This document shows, piece after piece, positions 61,090 to 64,000 of a DNA stretch of 64,000 bases. This stretch comes from Pedobacter sp. MC2016-24 (GTDB lineage Bacteria; Bacteroidota; Bacteroidia; Sphingobacteriales; Sphingobacteriaceae): NCBI RefSeq assembly GCF_015223055.1, contig NZ_JADFBX010000013.1, forward strand, positions 85,035 through 149,034, written 5' to 3'. The translations under genes were made by a program, and so were the position numbers. The number at the start of each line of letters is the position of its first letter. The stretch's first letter is position 1. The notes beneath the pieces are model-generated. The model did no database searches. It had not been told where the DNA came from and saw nothing but the letters and a program-made list of their open reading frames with translations.

Positions 61090-63102
61090 ATGTCAAGATC
61101 CGATGTAAAAGATAAAATGGATGCTTTGGTTAAGGAGCTTAACCAGCACAGTTATAATTATTATGTATTGGCCATGCCCACCATTGCCGATTATACATTT
61201 GACCAAAAGCTGGAAGAACTACAGCAACTGGAGCTACAGCACCCGGAATTTGCGGATCCCAATTCCCCTACTCAAAAAGTTGGTGGTGAGGTTATGAAGA
61301 ACTTTGTTACCCTGGCGCACAAATGGCCGATGTTGTCACTGGGTAATACCTATAATGAACAAGATTTACGCGACTTTGATGACAGGGTAAAAAAAGCCAT
61401 TGGTGAAGACTTTGAATACGTTTGTGAATTGAAATTTGACGGTCTTTCCATCAGTCTGACCTACGATGGATCAAAACTGGTACGGGCTGTGACCAGGGGG
61501 GATGGTACAAAAGGTGATGACGTGACCAGCAATGTAAAAACGATTCACAGCATCCCGCACCAGTTGAAAAATAAAGATGTACCACCACTCTTCGAAATTC
61601 GCGGAGAGATTTTCATGCACCGTGCGGCATTTGAAAGATTAAATAAAGAACGTGAGGAACTTGGAGAAGTGCAATATGCCAACCCACGTAACTTTGCTGC
61701 GGGAACTATCAAAATGCAGGATTCCAAAGAAGTAGCAAAACGCCCCCTGGACTGCTTTTTATATTCACTAAATACAGATAAAAACTACTTCAAGACCCAT
61801 TGGGAAAGTCTGCAGACTTTAAAAGAATGGGGTTTTCATGTTTGTGAGCATACCAAATTAACCAATCATATTGATGATGTATTGTCTTTCATTAAATACT
61901 GGGAAGAAGCACGTTTTAAACTGTCATACGACATTGACGGTATCGTCATCAAGGTGAATAGCTATGCACAGCAACAAGAACTTGGCTTTACAGCAAAATC
62001 ACCGCGTTGGGCCATTTCCTACAAATACAAAGCACAGGAAGTGGAAACCATTTTAGAAAAAGTAACCTATCAGGTTGGCCGTACCGGGGCGGTAACACCA
62101 GTTGCCAATCTGAAACCGGTACAACTGGCAGGTACCACAGTAAAAAGGGCTACCCTACACAACGCCAATGAAATTGAGCGGCTGGACCTGCATGAAGGCG
62201 ATAGTGTTTTTGTAGAAAAAGGTGGTGAGATCATTCCTAAGATCATCAATGTTAACCTGGAAAAACGACAAGCTGATGCCATCCCGGTAATCTATCCGGT
62301 TATTTGTCCTGAATGTGGAACACCTTTGATCAGAAAAGCAGGTGAAGTGGCATTCTATTGCCCGAACGATGAAGCCTGTCCACCACAAATTGTGGGTAAA
62401 ATTCAACATTTCATCAGCAGAAAGGCGATGAATATTGACGGACTTGGAGATGAAACCATCGAAACGTTTTTCCAGCATGGCTTAGTTAGCCACATTAGTG
62501 ACCTCTATACGTTACACGAAAAAGCAGCAGCATTAAAAGTATTGGAACGCTTTGGTGAGCGCTCCATTGATAATATGCTTAAGGGCATTGAACAGTCTAA
62601 ACAAATGCCTTTTGAAAAAGTATTGTTTGGATTGGGTATCAGATATGTAGGTGAAACTGTTGCCAGAAAACTGGCTTTTGGCGTTAAAAACATTGACACA
62701 CTGACCACCGCTTCGATAGAAGATCTGATCAGCATTGATGAAATCGGACTAAAGATCGCTGAAAGTATCATAGAATACTTTAGTAAAGCAGATCACTTGG
62801 AGCAGATAGAACGCTTAAAATCACAGGGTTTACAATTTGAAGCCATAGAAAATGAAATTACCTTGCAAAGTGATAAATTAACTGGAAAAACATTCGTAAT
62901 TTCAGGCGTTTTTGAAGACTATAGCCGGGAGGAGTTAAAAGAACTCATAGAAAGCAACGGCGGGAAGATATTAAGCGGGATTTCTGCGAAACTAAACTAC
63001 CTCGTTGCCGGAGACAATATGGGTCCTTCAAAGTTAGAGAAGGCAAAAAAATTAAATGTGCCCCTGATTTCACAGGACGATTTATTAGAGCTATTGAAGT
63101 AA
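61090..63102 (+). CDS. ligA: NAD-dependent DNA ligase
   Basis: 670 residues. Adenylation Lys115 in CELKFDGLSISL, OB fold (YQVGRTGAVTPVANLKPV), a four-Cys zinc site (CPECGTPL and YCPNDEACPP), helix-hairpin-helix repeats and a C-terminal BRCT domain (KTFVISGVFEDYSREELKELIESNGGK). It seals nicks in replication and repair. dapA starts 8 bases downstream. Confidence 0.98.
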   Translation: MSRSDVKDKMDALVKELNQHSYNYYVLAMPTIADYTFDQKLEELQQLELQHPEFADPNSPTQKVGGEVMKNFVTLAHKWPMLSLGNTYNEQDLRDFDDRVKKAIGEDFEYVCELKFDGLSISLTYDGSKLVRAVTRGDGTKGDDVTSNVKTIHSIPHQLKNKDVPPLFEIRGEIFMHRAAFERLNKEREELGEVQYANPRNFAAGTIKMQDSKEVAKRPLDCFLYSLNTDKNYFKTHWESLQTLKEWGFHVCEHTKLTNHIDDVLSFIKYWEEARFKLSYDIDGIVIKVNSYAQQQELGFTAKSPRWAISYKYKAQEVETILEKVTYQVGRTGAVTPVANLKPVQLAGTTVKRATLHNANEIERLDLHEGDSVFVEKGGEIIPKIINVNLEKRQADAIPVIYPVICPECGTPLIRKAGEVAFYCPNDEACPPQIVGKIQHFISRKAMNIDGLGDETIETFFQHGLVSHISDLYTLHEKAAALKVLERFGERSIDNMLKGIEQSKQMPFEKVLFGLGIRYVGETVARKLAFGVKNIDTLTTASIEDLISIDEIGLKIAESIIEYFSKADHLEQIERLKSQGLQFEAIENEITLQSDKLTGKTFVISGVFEDYSREELKELIESNGGKILSGISAKLNYLVAGDNMGPSKLEKAKKLNVPLISQDDLLELLK

Positions 63103-63110
63103 CATAAAAG

Positions 63111-63992
63111 ATGAATAAATTTCACGGAACCGGTGTAGCATTGGTTACACCTTTTAATGCAGATGGAACGGTAGATTATATCGGGTTAAAAAACCTGATC
63201 AACTACCAGATTGACGGAAAAGTTGAATACCTGGTATCCTTAGGTACTACTGGAGAGGCTTCTACTTTAAGTAAGGAAGAGAAGAAGAAGATCTGGGAAT
63301 TTACTGCAGAAGTTAACAATGGTCGCCTGCCGCTTATAGCCGGTATTGGCGGCAATGACACAGCAGAAGTTAGTAAAAGCATAAAGACATTCGAAATCAA
63401 TGGCTACGACGCCATACTGTCAGCGAGTCCTTATTACAATAAACCAACTCAAGAAGGCATATATCAACACTATAAGGCCATTAGTGAAAGTAGTGCCATG
63501 CCGGTTTTTTTATACAATGTACCTGGAAGAACAGCCAGTAACGTGAGTCCTGAAACCACGTGCAGGTTAGCTTCTGATTTTAAAAATATCATTGGAACAA
63601 AAGAAGCCTCTGGCAACTTTGACCAGTTTAATCAGATCATGCGGGATAAACCTGCCGATTTTCTCTTGATCTCAGGAGATGACCCGGTTGCTTTACCTAT
63701 GATTTCACTAGGTGCAGTGGGTGTAATCTCGGTAATTGGAAATGCGTTACCAAAACAATTATCTGATATGATCAGGCTGGCTTTGAAGGGAGATTTCGCT
63801 GCTGCGCAGCCTTTACATTTAAGCTTAATTGAATTTACAAGATTGATGTTTAATGAGGGAAACCCTGCAGGTGCAAAAGCTGCTTTAAAGTACTTAGACA
63901 TCTGCAGCGACCATGTACGTCTGCCTCTGGTTAGCGTATCTGATGCGCTTCGCAAAGCGATCATCGCAGAAACCAATAAAATTATTTCATAG
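63111..63992 (+). CDS. dapA: 4-Hydroxy-tetrahydrodipicolinate synthase
   Basis: 293 residues, (beta/alpha)8 class I aldolase. Schiff-base Lys164 in IIGTKEASGN, Tyr in FLYNVPGRTASN, and GTTGEASTLS binding the substrate carboxylate. It condenses pyruvate with aspartate semialdehyde for lysine and diaminopimelate. It is complete and ends 8 bases before the window edge, probably co-transcribed with ligA. Confidence 0.97.
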   Translation: MNKFHGTGVALVTPFNADGTVDYIGLKNLINYQIDGKVEYLVSLGTTGEASTLSKEEKKKIWEFTAEVNNGRLPLIAGIGGNDTAEVSKSIKTFEINGYDAILSASPYYNKPTQEGIYQHYKAISESSAMPVFLYNVPGRTASNVSPETTCRLASDFKNIIGTKEASGNFDQFNQIMRDKPADFLLISGDDPVALPMISLGAVGVISVIGNALPKQLSDMIRLALKGDFAAAQPLHLSLIEFTRLMFNEGNPAGAKAALKYLDICSDHVRLPLVSVSDALRKAIIAETNKIIS

Positions 63993-64000
63993 AGTATTTC

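Overview
The window looks like chromosome of a Bacteroidota member, most likely a Sphingobacteriaceae (Pedobacter-like) bacterium. This is inferred from gene content (gldAFG, DUF4270 plus Kelch lipoproteins, a carboxypeptidase-regulatory-domain TonB receptor, small outer-membrane barrels, 7TM histidine kinase, BadF-type kinases), from AT-rich DNA, and from several exact copies of the Bacteroidota -7 promoter element TAnnTTTG. I see no rRNA, tRNA, insertion sequence, prophage or CRISPR array. The 3' part of gldG lies beyond the left edge. The right edge falls just after dapA.

Layout. 1-5.5 kb: gldG/gldF, a GIY-YIG-like protein, an unknown protein, a small barrel, gldA and glycyl-tRNA synthetase. 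5.6-10.7 kb: DUF4270 and Kelch lipoproteins, a small secreted Pro/Ala/Thr-rich protein, and a two-component system (histidine kinase plus OmpR-type regulator). All three transcription units carry a TGTTA element repeated every 10 bp upstream. 10.8-15.7 kb: CAP-domain protein, FMN glutamate-synthase-like protein, LtaS-type sulfatase and GtrA. 15.8-23.6 kb: phenylalanine/tyrosine catabolism (aromatic amino acid hydroxylase, HPPD, homogentisate dioxygenase, fumarylacetoacetase) with an SDR, an NlpC/P60 hydrolase and a coupled flavin reductase-like protein. 23.7-32.3 kb: BrkB, barrel, orphan 7TM kinase, TPR protein, and an ltaE-accC-ribE operon on the minus strand.

32.3-37.5 kb is a sugar-phosphate module: a BadF-type kinase, a NUDIX protein whose catalytic box is degenerate (probably a transcription factor), and a pfkA - degenerate BadF - gapA operon. 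An AGTGyAA-like sequence recurs in the intergenic DNA. 37.7-47.4 kb: M3 peptidase lipoprotein, then the most unusual locus. An ECF sigma factor and a membrane TPR anti-sigma candidate are divergent from a lipoprotein, a PKD/beta-barrel fusion and an exported TPR-CHAT protease with an intact His/Cys dyad and a C-terminal membrane anchor. I propose this as a candidate envelope-stress or envelope-proteolysis circuit.

47.4-64 kb: glgB coupled to a GH31 alpha-glucosidase, a TonB-dependent receptor, penicillin acylase-type hydrolase, small membrane protein, LuxE-like acyl-protein synthetase, a REP-like inverted pair, tyrS, ACP phosphodiesterase-like protein, ligA and dapA. Several junctions show translational coupling: TAATG at fah/flavin reductase, sigma/anti-sigma and GH31/glgB, and ATGA at kinase/regulator.
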